DNA of 64,000 nucleotides. Origin: Emcibacter sp. Its GTDB lineage: Bacteria; Pseudomonadota; Alphaproteobacteria; Sphingomonadales; Emcibacteraceae. A program made the translations under genes and the position numbers. The notes below the pieces were generated by a model. The model saw only the letters and a program-made list of their open reading frames with translations. It was not told the DNA's origin and did no database searches. Numbering within the stretch: position 1 is the first letter of the stretch; the number at the start of each line of letters is the position of its first letter. The DNA lies in the NCBI GenBank assembly GCA_021741205.1, contig JAIOYI010000011.1:28736-92735 (forward strand), in the 5' to 3' direction. Positions 47,261-56,497 of the stretch are shown piece by piece.

Positions 47261-48634
47261 TTACACCGCAAGGCCAAACACAAGTATTAAGAGTAATAAT
47301 GGCGGAATTATGAAACGAATAACTATTCGCCAAAAAAAATAAAAATAGCCTTCTTTTCCTCCTATAGCGTCCAATTGAATATGTTTTGGTACAAGCCATC
47401 CTATCATGAATGATGTTAAGGTTGCCCCAATCAGCAACAGGATGTTGGCGGCCAGAAAATCAAAACAGTCAAAAATTGTTTTTCCTGCAAAGGCTGGAAT
47501 AAAATTTAACGGATAGAAATCCGACCATTCATTAAAGGACAGGATACTCAAAAAACCCACAAGCCATGCCCAAAAAATAATGATGAGGCTGCCTTTTTTT
47601 CGATTAATCCCTTTATGTTCGTCAATCCAAGCAATAACAGATTCGATTCCTCCAATGCAGGATGTCATGGCGGCGGCAATCAATAGAAAGAAAAATATTG
47701 GACCAAAAATCTGTCCTCCGGTCATTTGACCAAAGGCAATGGGAAGCGTTTGAAAAATAAGCCCAGGTCCACTGGATGGTTCAAGTCCAAAAGCAAAGAC
47801 CAAAGGAAATATTGCAAGACCAGCGAGAAGGGCAACGCCTGTGTCCGCTATGATAATAGTTGCGCCAGACATTGGGATGGATACTTTTTTGTTCAGGTAA
47901 CTGCCAAAAGTTATCAATGAGGCCATGCCAATCCCAATTGAAAAGAAGGCCTGCCCCACAGCGATCAATATTGTTTTGATGGTGACTTTACTGAAATCGG
48001 GTGTGAGCATAAAATGGGATGTTTTTATGATGTCACCCGTCGTTATGGCATAAATTACCATAATAATAAGACATATAAAAAGCGCAGGCATAAGGAAATA
48101 TACAGCTTTTTCAATGCCGGCTTGCACCCCTCGCCGCAACACCAAATAAACGATGATATTGACAATGCTGTGCCAGAATAATAGTCGCCACGGGTTTCCA
48201 GTTAAGTCTTTGAACATTTCATCAGATTGATGGGCTGACATATTCTCAAAACTTCCTGTGACGGATAAGAAAAAATAGTCAAATGTCCATCCTGCAATGA
48301 CGGTGTAATATGTCATGATGACAAAGACACAGATGACAGCAATCCCGCCAACATTACCCCAGCGGCTGCTTGCTCCAGATTGGATTGCCACATTTCTCAT
48401 GCTCAGAACGGGGCTGCCGCGCCCTTGTCGACCAATGGCAAGCTCGCTTACCAAAAGGGGTAAGGCGATTAAAAAGGCACAGATAAGATAAATAATCAAA
48501 AAGGCCGACCCGCCATTTTCACCCATCACATAGGGGAAACGCCAGATATTACCAAGACCCACCGAGAAACCCACGGCCGCCAACAAAAAACTCGCCGTTG
48601 AAGACCATTGTTCCGTTTGTTTTTCTATTGTCAT
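47261..48634 (-). CDS. Sodium-dependent transporter, neurotransmitter:sodium symporter family
   Basis: A LeuT-fold symporter of 457 residues with about twelve helices. The N-terminal signature WSSTASFLLAAVGFSVGLGNIWRFPYVMGENGGSAFLIIY includes the unwound helix 1 residues that bind sodium and substrate. Bacterial members carry amino acids, and eukaryotic relatives carry GABA. Closeness to gabT-gabD suggests GABA or a related amino acid as substrate; this is inference. It runs in the same direction as the broken receptor but has its own terminator. Confidence 0.93.
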   Translation of the reverse strand: MTIEKQTEQWSSTASFLLAAVGFSVGLGNIWRFPYVMGENGGSAFLIIYLICAFLIALPLLVSELAIGRQGRGSPVLSMRNVAIQSGASSRWGNVGGIAVICVFVIMTYYTVIAGWTFDYFFLSVTGSFENMSAHQSDEMFKDLTGNPWRLLFWHSIVNIIVYLVLRRGVQAGIEKAVYFLMPALFICLIIMVIYAITTGDIIKTSHFMLTPDFSKVTIKTILIAVGQAFFSIGIGMASLITFGSYLNKKVSIPMSGATIIIADTGVALLAGLAIFPLVFAFGLEPSSGPGLIFQTLPIAFGQMTGGQIFGPIFFFLLIAAAMTSCIGGIESVIAWIDEHKGINRKKGSLIIIFWAWLVGFLSILSFNEWSDFYPLNFIPAFAGKTIFDCFDFLAANILLLIGATLTSFMIGWLVPKHIQLDAIGGKEGYFYFFWRIVIRFIIPPLLLLILVFGLAV

Positions 48635-48839
48635 ACTTTCCCCGATAATCTTTAATAATGGAACGACGGCTCTATGGCCGCTTATAATATTTTAATATAG
48701 AAAATATATTCTGCTCCATTATCTTTGTTTCGTCAATGTGTCTTGTTATGCGGTTGTTTTTTCTAAATAGAGTCATATAGTAACGGATTACAGAATAATA
48801 TTTCAGAAGATACTCTTCTCATCCGAATGGACAGAATTA

Positions 48840-51563
48840 ATGGTCAGTGGTTTAGAAAAAAGTGATGATACTGGAAATTGGTTGATATCAGCCAAGTGGA
48901 TGCCCCCCCGCTATCATGTTTCTGTTATAAGAAGAGCGCGGCTGATTAATCTTCTGGATTCAAGCTTAAAGCATAATATATGTTTGGTCACGGCTCCCGC
49001 AGGCTTTGGTAAAACAACATTGCTCAGCCAATGGCGAAAAAATATACTGGCGAGAAATATCACTGTGGCTTGGCTGACTTTGGACGAAACCGATGGCGAT
49101 GTTAATAATTTTTTATGTTACATTATTTTCTCTCTTATTGCCGCAGGTCTTGATCTTGGCCGACTTGAAATGCTTGCTGAACAGGGGCTATCGGACACGT
49201 CTCCTCGCTCATGCCTTGGTTTGCTTTTGACCAAAATATCGGAATATAATGACGGTGTTGTTCTTATTTTTGATGATTATCATAGGGTAAAAACACCTGA
49301 AATTGATCATTTAATGGATGATTTGCTGGATAATATGCCTGATAATTTTCATGTGGTGATTAACAGCCGGGAAAGACCCCAATTTGATTTATCCAAGTTG
49401 CGGTCTATGGGGCAGCTTATAGAATTCAGTCCAGAAGAATTACGCTTTGACCAGTTTGAAATGAAAGAAGTTTTGCCCATTGGCTTAACAGAAGGTCAAT
49501 ATGCAAGCTTGCTGGATAAAACAGAAGGTTGGCCGGTTGCTCTTCAACTGGCGAGTCAATTGATTGCCTCGGGTGGGGATAAGGACCAGATAATCAAGTC
49601 ATTTTCTGGAAAAACAGAACATTTAGCGGAATATCTGTCCGAACAGATCATGAATAAATGCTCCGAAGAAATGCAGGAATTTCTCATTAAGACATCCATA
49701 TTGGAAAGGGTGAATAATAGTCTCGCTTTTACGGTATGTGGTATAAAGAACGGCTTTGAGAAACTGGAAAAAACGGGGAGTATTAATGCGCTTTTTGTTC
49801 CTATTGATGATGAAAGAAAATGGTTGCGCTATCATCATTTATTTTCTGAATTTCTGAAGGAAAAACTTAGGCAACGCTATCCCGATGAAATTTTGGATTT
49901 ATATTTAAAGGCTTCTACTTGGTTCGAGGCTGAAAATAATCTTAACGAGGCGGTGCGTTATGCCTGTCTTGCAAAAAATTATGAACGTGCTGCAGAAATG
50001 ATTGAAAAAGCGGGCGGTTGGGAATTAATCTTATACGGCGGCATTGGATTTTTAAGAAGTTTACTGCGCTATATTCCCGAAGAACATTATAAAGATTATC
50101 CAAGATTACAAATCGCTAGAGCCTATCTTTATCAAAAAGAAGGCAAAATCAGAGAGGCGCGAAATTATATTGAACTTGCCCGATGTAATCCCACGCTTCA
50201 AGCAAATGATTTTAAGAAAAACCTAAAGGCTTTCAATAGGGATTTTAAAACCTTGGAGATTCTACAAGTCACTTATGAGGATAGCTATAGCAGCAATAAC
50301 CGACAGCAATTATTGGACTATATTAAAAAAGTTGACCCTACCGATGCCTTATCTCTTGGGGTTATTTATTGTGCTTTGACTTTAATATCTGAATGTCAGG
50401 GGTTATTTGATAAGGGTCTGACTTATATTCATGACGGCATAAGATCCATGCGTCAAGCGAGCAGCGTACTTGGGCTTAACTATTGTTATATCCATATTGG
50501 ACAGCTATGTTTTTACAAGGGTAATCTACGTCAGAGCGAAGCCTATTTCCGTGAGGCTCAGCATATGGCGGATGAAAATTTTGGCTCGGATAGTGGATTG
50601 AAATATACCGCTGATATTTCACTGTTTTCTTTAAAGGATTGGCGGGGCGAAATGGGGGACGATCTACAGCATTTTGAGGCCGTCTTATCCCATGCAGAAG
50701 ATTTTGACGGTTGGTTCGAAATTTATATTGGAGCCTTTGAACTTCTCTTGTCACGGGCATGTCAGGAAATAAAAAATGAACCCTTAGAAATCTTAAGAGA
50801 CAGATGTCAAAAAGTCGCCGAAGAAAGAACCATAGAGCGGCTTGCTGTTTTTGTGGAATGCTGCAATCTGATTATCGCCACCCGTGAGAATAATGCCCTA
50901 GAAGCTGAGCGCATATTATTTAAAGTTCAGAAATATATTACGCCAAAAAACTGGAAATCAGATTCTAGCTTATGGCGACCCTATCATTATATGGGTTTGG
51001 CGGCTGCAAAATGGTTTATCAAATCACAGGATTACGATAAAGCCCGCCTCTTATTAGAGGACTTAGCAGACTGTTGCCATACCATAGGAGCACATTGTTT
51101 TATCATTTCTGTTCTTGTTACCCAAGCCGATCTTGAATATCAATGCAACATGATGGGTGTGGCGTCCGATTATTTATTTGATGCGGCGGCTATGGCTTGG
51201 CCTGAAAATATCGTTAGACCTTTCACCGATAATGAAAATATTGTTCATATCATTTCTGCGACTAACGGGGTGCGCCGTGAAAAAAATATTGATCGTTTGG
51301 CGTTGAATTTTCTCCAGAAATGCGCAGAAAAGGTCAAAAAGGTTAAGAAGAATGCCTTGTCGCAACAAAATATCTTAAGCAGTCGTGAGATGGAAGTATT
51401 GATCGAGCTACAGAGAGGGCTTTCCAATAAGGAAATTGCCCGCGCTCTTGAAATGACCGAACATACGGTAAAATTTCATTTAAAAAATATTTTTCCAAAG
51501 CTTGGCGTGGACAAAAGAGCCAGAGCTATCATTGCGGCGCAAGAAATGGGTCTGTTTGGATAA
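48840..51563 (+). CDS. MalT/LAL-type transcriptional activator, ATP-binding LuxR family
   Basis: A 907-residue regulator built like MalT: an N-terminal STAND ATPase (Walker A APAGFGKTTLLSQW near residues 53-66, Walker B VVLIFDDYHRV), a winged-helix segment (SILERVNNSLAFTVCG), a long TPR-like helical sensor region (about 380-820) and a C-terminal LuxR HTH (LSSREMEVLIELQRGLSNKEIARALEMTEHTVKFHLKNIFPKLGV). ATP and an inducer would drive oligomer formation. It is upstream of and in line with the TonB receptor and hyuAB cluster, so it is the probable activator. No strong ribosome site precedes the ATG. Confidence 0.93.
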   Translation: MVSGLEKSDDTGNWLISAKWMPPRYHVSVIRRARLINLLDSSLKHNICLVTAPAGFGKTTLLSQWRKNILARNITVAWLTLDETDGDVNNFLCYIIFSLIAAGLDLGRLEMLAEQGLSDTSPRSCLGLLLTKISEYNDGVVLIFDDYHRVKTPEIDHLMDDLLDNMPDNFHVVINSRERPQFDLSKLRSMGQLIEFSPEELRFDQFEMKEVLPIGLTEGQYASLLDKTEGWPVALQLASQLIASGGDKDQIIKSFSGKTEHLAEYLSEQIMNKCSEEMQEFLIKTSILERVNNSLAFTVCGIKNGFEKLEKTGSINALFVPIDDERKWLRYHHLFSEFLKEKLRQRYPDEILDLYLKASTWFEAENNLNEAVRYACLAKNYERAAEMIEKAGGWELILYGGIGFLRSLLRYIPEEHYKDYPRLQIARAYLYQKEGKIREARNYIELARCNPTLQANDFKKNLKAFNRDFKTLEILQVTYEDSYSSNNRQQLLDYIKKVDPTDALSLGVIYCALTLISECQGLFDKGLTYIHDGIRSMRQASSVLGLNYCYIHIGQLCFYKGNLRQSEAYFREAQHMADENFGSDSGLKYTADISLFSLKDWRGEMGDDLQHFEAVLSHAEDFDGWFEIYIGAFELLLSRACQEIKNEPLEILRDRCQKVAEERTIERLAVFVECCNLIIATRENNALEAERILFKVQKYITPKNWKSDSSLWRPYHYMGLAAAKWFIKSQDYDKARLLLEDLADCCHTIGAHCFIISVLVTQADLEYQCNMMGVASDYLFDAAAMAWPENIVRPFTDNENIVHIISATNGVRREKNIDRLALNFLQKCAEKVKKVKKNALSQQNILSSREMEVLIELQRGLSNKEIARALEMTEHTVKFHLKNIFPKLGVDKRARAIIAAQEMGLFG

Positions 51564-51670
51564 AACACCCTATCCATAAGAGTAGTTTATGCATTTTGTC
51601 CAAAAAACCTATCCTCATTATACCTATTTCTACTCTTTTGAAAGATTGTGTCTGAGGCTTAAATCTAAAA

Positions 51671-51696
51671 TAATTCATCCGTTACCAAATGAATTA
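51671..51696. promoter_or_regulatory. Inverted repeat upstream of the intact TonB receptor
   Basis: TAATTCAT and ATGAATTA are perfect 8-bp arms with a 10-base spacer, 42 bases before the receptor ATG. The position suits an operator or activator site near the promoter, possibly for the upstream MalT-type protein. Confidence 0.4.
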
Positions 51697-51737
51697 ATAT
51701 TAGATAACAGATATAAATTTAATATATGGAGTGAAAC

Positions 51738-53972
51738 ATGAATAGATCTTTTAGCCGAATAGGCGCAACGTCCCTTATCGCATTAATGGCTTTTAATGCA
51801 CTACCCGCATTTGCACAACAGACGGATACACCGGCCAATTCAGCATTGGAAGAAATTGTTGTTACGGCCCGTATGAGAACGGAAAGTTTGCAAGACGTCC
51901 CCCTCAGTGAAACGGCATTTTCTGCGCAGGCCATTGAAGATTCGCGCATTGATACGGTTGATGACTTTTTGCAATTAACACCGAATGTGACCCTTTCCAA
52001 TGCTCAAAGTGCAGGGGTGTCTTTCATGACAATACGGGGGGTATCACAGGTTCGTAATGGTGAAACACCTGTTGCGGTTGTGGTGGATGGTGTTTTGCAA
52101 ATCAACAGTCGTCAGTTAACGCAGGCTATGTTTGATCTGAAAACTATCGAAGTTCTTCGGGGGCCACAAGGCGCACTATATGGGCGCAATGCGGCGGGCG
52201 GTGCTATCCTGATCACATCCAATGGTCCAACAGAAGAAATGGAAGGTTTTGTCCGTGGTACGATTGGCAATGGTGATGAATATGTGATTCAAGGAGGCGT
52301 TGGTGGACCACTTTCGGACAATGTGGGTTTCCGTGTTGCGGCAAAATATCAGGATGTGGGTGGTTATCTGTTGAACAAACAATTGAATAAAAAAGCCGAC
52401 TATCTTCAGGATTTGACCGTAAGAGCTATTTTTGATGCGAAATTGTCCGAAAATCTGACGGCAACATTACGGGGTAATATCGTTCGTACAGATGGCGGTG
52501 CTTTAAATTATCAATATCAATCCGTTGCCTTTGATGGTGATAGCTGTAATTCATCAAACCCCTTCGGTGGGCCTGCTCCCGATGCGGATTCGGTTAATCG
52601 GACATTCTGTGCGACAAACCTTGGGCATAACGAACGTAACGTTGATGAATTATCCTTAAAAATGGATTATGTTGCGGGCAATGTAACTTTTACCAATATA
52701 CTGGCCTATGTGAATGTTATGGAATACGGCGAAGGCGATCAATTCCCCTATACCAACGAAGTTGATGTTTTTGGTATTTTTGACGGCACTCAAACCCAGT
52801 ATGTTGACATTAATGCTTGGAGTGAAGAATTCCGTATCACCTCAAATGATGAAGGACCATTGCAATGGATGGTCGGTGCCTATTATCTGGAAACGAACCG
52901 CTTTATCTCATCCACAACAGGTGATGATAATCGTCAGGGTTTTGAGCGTATTGAGCGGGAACCAAAATTTGCAAGCACGATAAATCCAACCTTGTCCTTT
53001 ATTGCCGATGACAATAATAATCGGGCATGGGCTTTGTTTGGTAATGCGTCTTACGCCGTATCAGAAGATTTGGAATTGGCGGTTGCCCTTCGTTATGACG
53101 AAGATAAAAGGGTTCAGCATATTTCACCACTCAACACAGCGGGACTACCTGCGGGTTGTGCTGCCGATGCTTTGACGAATTGTCGTCAGGAAAGAACTTA
53201 CAATAAGCTTCAACCAAAAATTTCCTTGAAATATGCCGCAACCGATGACGTTAACCTTTATGCCTCATACGGTGAAGGCTTCCGTAGCGGTCAATATAAC
53301 CAATATGGTGTTGGTGCCGCTGCCGCTGGTGTTGGCGTTAATGGCGTAACCGATGTGGTTGATGCGGAAGTTGCTAAAACCTATGAAGTTGGTTTCAAAA
53401 GTGATCTTGCCGATGGTCGTTTGCGTTTGAATGCGGCCCTGTTTCATACAAAAACAAACCCCCTATATTTCGTGTTTGTGGGTGCGGTTGGGGCGCAGGT
53501 GCTGGTTAATATCGATGAAGTGCGTTTGATGGGCGGCGAAATTGAGGCCGTGGCACGTGTTTCCGATGGTTTTGATGTTTATGCCTCATTTGGTTATACG
53601 GACAGTGAAATCCTAAATGACATCCTAAATCCTGCCAATGTTGGAAATCGGGCGCCTTACGTACCAAAGACAACCTTTAATGTGGGGGCGCAATATCGTA
53701 CGGATATTACCAAGGATCTTGGGATCGTTGCCCGTGTTGATTATGAGCATCGTGGGGCGCAATATTGGGATCCAGAAAACTCAACAGCCCGTAGCGCTCT
53801 TGATTTGGTCAATGCCCGTATCGGACTTGAAGATACAGACGGTAAATGGTCTATCGCAGCCTCTGTGAATAATCTGACGGATAAGGCCTATAACTCTGAG
53901 TGGGTTCTTGGGGGCTTTTCTCATCCTGCGACGCCTCGTACGTGGCATCTTGATGCAAAAATTAATTTCTAG
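51738..53972 (+). CDS. TonB-dependent outer-membrane receptor
   Basis: Intact 744-residue receptor. It has a signal peptide (FSRIGATSLIALMAFNALPAFAQ), a TonB box EEIVVTARMRTESLQDVPL, a plug domain with IEVLRGPQGALYGRNAAGGAILITS, and a beta-barrel ending DAKINF. Many alphaproteobacterial receptors of this type import organic substrates rather than iron chelates. The neighbouring hydantoinase and permease genes suggest a cyclic amide or a derivative. It is preceded by TGGAGTG and followed by a 13-bp hairpin that may limit read-through into the cupin gene. Confidence 0.95.
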   Translation: MNRSFSRIGATSLIALMAFNALPAFAQQTDTPANSALEEIVVTARMRTESLQDVPLSETAFSAQAIEDSRIDTVDDFLQLTPNVTLSNAQSAGVSFMTIRGVSQVRNGETPVAVVVDGVLQINSRQLTQAMFDLKTIEVLRGPQGALYGRNAAGGAILITSNGPTEEMEGFVRGTIGNGDEYVIQGGVGGPLSDNVGFRVAAKYQDVGGYLLNKQLNKKADYLQDLTVRAIFDAKLSENLTATLRGNIVRTDGGALNYQYQSVAFDGDSCNSSNPFGGPAPDADSVNRTFCATNLGHNERNVDELSLKMDYVAGNVTFTNILAYVNVMEYGEGDQFPYTNEVDVFGIFDGTQTQYVDINAWSEEFRITSNDEGPLQWMVGAYYLETNRFISSTTGDDNRQGFERIEREPKFASTINPTLSFIADDNNNRAWALFGNASYAVSEDLELAVALRYDEDKRVQHISPLNTAGLPAGCAADALTNCRQERTYNKLQPKISLKYAATDDVNLYASYGEGFRSGQYNQYGVGAAAAGVGVNGVTDVVDAEVAKTYEVGFKSDLADGRLRLNAALFHTKTNPLYFVFVGAVGAQVLVNIDEVRLMGGEIEAVARVSDGFDVYASFGYTDSEILNDILNPANVGNRAPYVPKTTFNVGAQYRTDITKDLGIVARVDYEHRGAQYWDPENSTARSALDLVNARIGLEDTDGKWSIAASVNNLTDKAYNSEWVLGGFSHPATPRTWHLDAKINF

Positions 53973-53985
53973 AATTTACATCATG

Positions 53986-54016
53986 TTTTCAGGAAGGGGT
54001 AATCCCTTCCTGAAAA
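53986..54016. terminator. 13-bp hairpin between the receptor and the cupin gene
   Basis: TTTTCAGGAAGGG-GTAAT-CCCTTCCTGAAAA is a perfect 13-bp stem with a 5-base loop, starting 14 bases after the receptor stop. No run of T follows, so it may act as a partial terminator or as an mRNA-stabilising element inside one transcript. Confidence 0.65.
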
Positions 54017-54067
54017 TCCCAACATATGACGTTATTTACTTTCAGAAATAAGCAGGGGGTTCGCTCA

Positions 54068-54388
54068 ATGAATATCTACCCTAGTGACATCACGTCAGAT
54101 GATGTTGAAATTACAGAGTTATTTAAAATTATCGGCCTAAAGGAAAAACCCGCCGACCTTGTTGTTGGCATAGCAGGATTTCCAGAAGGTTTGCGGCACC
54201 CACCAGAGGGGATGTCTGTTCATGAACAAGATGAAATATCCATCATACTGGATGGTGGTTTTTTTATTGAAACAATAGAAGGCAAACATGAATGTAAAAC
54301 GGGTGATGTGATCCATATACCCGCTGGCGAGGCGCATGCCTCTACTGCCTTTGGATATGGCAAAGTTTTTTATGTTCTGTTTGGTTAA
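54068..54388 (+). CDS. Cupin domain protein
   Basis: A 106-residue single-domain cupin. The two cupin motifs are seen around HPPEGMSVHEQDEISIILDGGFFIETIEG and GDVIHIPAGEAHASTAFG, with His and Glu residues that could bind a metal. Small cupins in catabolic operons may be isomerases, accessory enzymes or ligand sensors; I cannot tell which. ATG 54068 follows GCAGGGGG, and a longer frame has no ribosome site. It ends 25 bases before hyuA, so it belongs to that operon. Confidence 0.85.
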   Translation: MNIYPSDITSDDVEITELFKIIGLKEKPADLVVGIAGFPEGLRHPPEGMSVHEQDEISIILDGGFFIETIEGKHECKTGDVIHIPAGEAHASTAFGYGKVFYVLFG

Positions 54389-54413
54389 GAACTAGATTTT
54401 ACAAGGATTAATA

Positions 54414-56495
54414 ATGCGTGCAGCAAGTGATGTCGGCGGAACTTTTACCGATCTTGTCTATTATGATTATGATGAGAAAACGGGAAAAAGCGGGTCTGTA
54501 AAAATAGCCAAGGCAGATACAACGCCACCAAATTTTGAACAGGGCGTCATGAATGCTATTCATAAGATGGGACTAGCTCCCGCTGATATGACATTCTTTG
54601 CTCATGGCTCTACGGTTATTATTAATGCGCTAACAGAAAGAAAGGGCGTTAAGACGGCATTGATCACGACCAATGGTTTTCGGGATGTGCTCGAAATTGC
54701 CCGTGGAAATCGTCCTGATCTGTTTAATTTCAATTTTCGCAAGCCAAAACCCTTTGTTGATCGATATTTACGGCTCGAACTGGATGAGCGGGTAAATTAT
54801 AAGGGAGAGCTTGAAAAGGCCGTCGATTTATCGCCGCTCGTTTCCCAAATTGAATTTTTAAAGGCCGAGGGCGTTGAAGCTATTGCCGTTTGTTTTCTGC
54901 ATGCCTATATCAATCCGCAGAATGAATTGGATGTCTTGGCTGAAATTGCCAAACTTTGGCCAGAAGTATCGGTTCTTGCCTCAAGCGAGATCAGTCGGGA
55001 ATGGCGTGAATATGAGCGCACCAATACCACCGTTCTTTCGGCTTATGTTCATCCTATTGCCAAAAAATATATTGAATCTCTGGAAAAAAAGCTGGCCGAT
55101 GAGGGATTTAAGGGAAATCCCTATATGATGCAATCCAACGGCGGTATTGCCACTGTTCAGAACGCCAAAGATAACCCCATTACCATGGTGGAATCAGGGC
55201 CTGCGAGTGGTATCTTTGCTGCGGCTTATCTCGGTAATATCATCAATGAGAAAAATCTGATTGTTCTAGACATTGGTGGTACGACGGCAAAATGCGCCCT
55301 CATAGAAGATGGGGACGTCAAAGTTACCACAGAATATTATATTGAAAAAAATAAGAAATCGCCCGGCTATCCGATCCAGACACCCGTATCAGAAATTGTG
55401 GAAATTGGTAATGGTGGTGGCAGTATTGCATGGACGGATAAGGGCGGAAAACTGCATGTGGGACCACAATCGGCGGGTGCTATGCCGGGACCTGCAGCCT
55501 ATGGTCGGGGCGGCACAAAACCCACAACAACGGATTCAAATCTTATTTTGGGTCGTATTGATAAAAATTGTTTTGTTGGCGGCGAGGTTGAACCAGATAT
55601 GAAGGCGGTGGAGGCGGCCTTTGCCCCTATTATGGCTGATCTTGGGGTATCCTTAGAAGAAGCGGCTCGTGGCGTGGTGCGGATTGCCAATGCTAATATG
55701 ACCAATGCGCTTCGCTTAGTATCCACAAATAAAGGTTATGACCCCCGTGATTTTGCTCTTATTGCCTTTGGTGGGGGTGGGGCCATGCATGCGGTGGCAC
55801 TTGCCGAGGAATTAAAGGTTCCAAAGGTTATAGTGCCCGTTAATTCATCGGTTTTTTCCGCATGGGGTATGCTGCTTACGGATTTGAGAAGGGATTATCT
55901 GCAAACCCATCCCTTATTATTATCCCATGATAATACAAAAATTTTATCGGACGTTTTTCAAACTTTAAAGAATAAGGCCAAGGCGGATTATGCCCAAGAT
56001 GGGGTTGAAACGAATGAGGAAATATTCTTTGAATATCTTGCGGACCTGCGCTATGTGGGACAGGAACATACGGTAAAACTTTCTTTTGTCCTTAATAGTC
56101 ATAGGGATATTGATTTAACAGAAAGCATCAAAAATTTTCACGAGGCTTATGAAAAACGCTTTACCTATAGACTTAATGCCAATGTGCAGCTGGTGAATTT
56201 TCACCTTATTGCAAAGATTGCGGTGCCAAAGCCTGAAATTATCAAAAAAAATATTGCGGGTTTGACGTTATCGGACACCATATTACATGAGCGGGCGGTG
56301 GATTTTGATCAGCATGGCATCCATAAAACCGTGGTTTATGATGGCTTAAAATTGGATCCTGGCATGACTTTTTTTGGTCCTGCGATCATACAGGAGCCTT
56401 CTGCAACACTCGTTATTGCGCCAAATCACAAGGCCGAAGTTGATGACTATGGCAATTATATTATTCACCTCAATGTCATGAAAAAAGGAGCCTGA
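54414..56495 (+). CDS. hyuA: Hydantoinase/oxoprolinase subunit A
   Basis: ATP-dependent cyclic amide hydrolase subunit of 693 residues. The N-terminal ASDVGGTFTDLVYYD and the central VLDIGGTTAKCALIEDGDV are the two phosphate-binding loops of the actin-like fold; GPASGIFAAAYLG and RGGTKPTTTDSNLILGRI are further family motifs. With HyuB it should open a ring such as N-methylhydantoin or 5-oxoproline using ATP. The length is normal. hyuB starts two bases after this stop. Confidence 0.93.
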   Translation: MRAASDVGGTFTDLVYYDYDEKTGKSGSVKIAKADTTPPNFEQGVMNAIHKMGLAPADMTFFAHGSTVIINALTERKGVKTALITTNGFRDVLEIARGNRPDLFNFNFRKPKPFVDRYLRLELDERVNYKGELEKAVDLSPLVSQIEFLKAEGVEAIAVCFLHAYINPQNELDVLAEIAKLWPEVSVLASSEISREWREYERTNTTVLSAYVHPIAKKYIESLEKKLADEGFKGNPYMMQSNGGIATVQNAKDNPITMVESGPASGIFAAAYLGNIINEKNLIVLDIGGTTAKCALIEDGDVKVTTEYYIEKNKKSPGYPIQTPVSEIVEIGNGGGSIAWTDKGGKLHVGPQSAGAMPGPAAYGRGGTKPTTTDSNLILGRIDKNCFVGGEVEPDMKAVEAAFAPIMADLGVSLEEAARGVVRIANANMTNALRLVSTNKGYDPRDFALIAFGGGGAMHAVALAEELKVPKVIVPVNSSVFSAWGMLLTDLRRDYLQTHPLLLSHDNTKILSDVFQTLKNKAKADYAQDGVETNEEIFFEYLADLRYVGQEHTVKLSFVLNSHRDIDLTESIKNFHEAYEKRFTYRLNANVQLVNFHLIAKIAVPKPEIIKKNIAGLTLSDTILHERAVDFDQHGIHKTVVYDGLKLDPGMTFFGPAIIQEPSATLVIAPNHKAEVDDYGNYIIHLNVMKKGA

Positions 56496-56497
56496 TT

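Noticed and set aside
51578..51637. 8-bp inverted pair AAGAGTAG / CTACTCTT after the LAL gene
   Set aside because: The arms are 44 bases apart and short; in AT-rich DNA this may be chance, and there is no clear terminator form.
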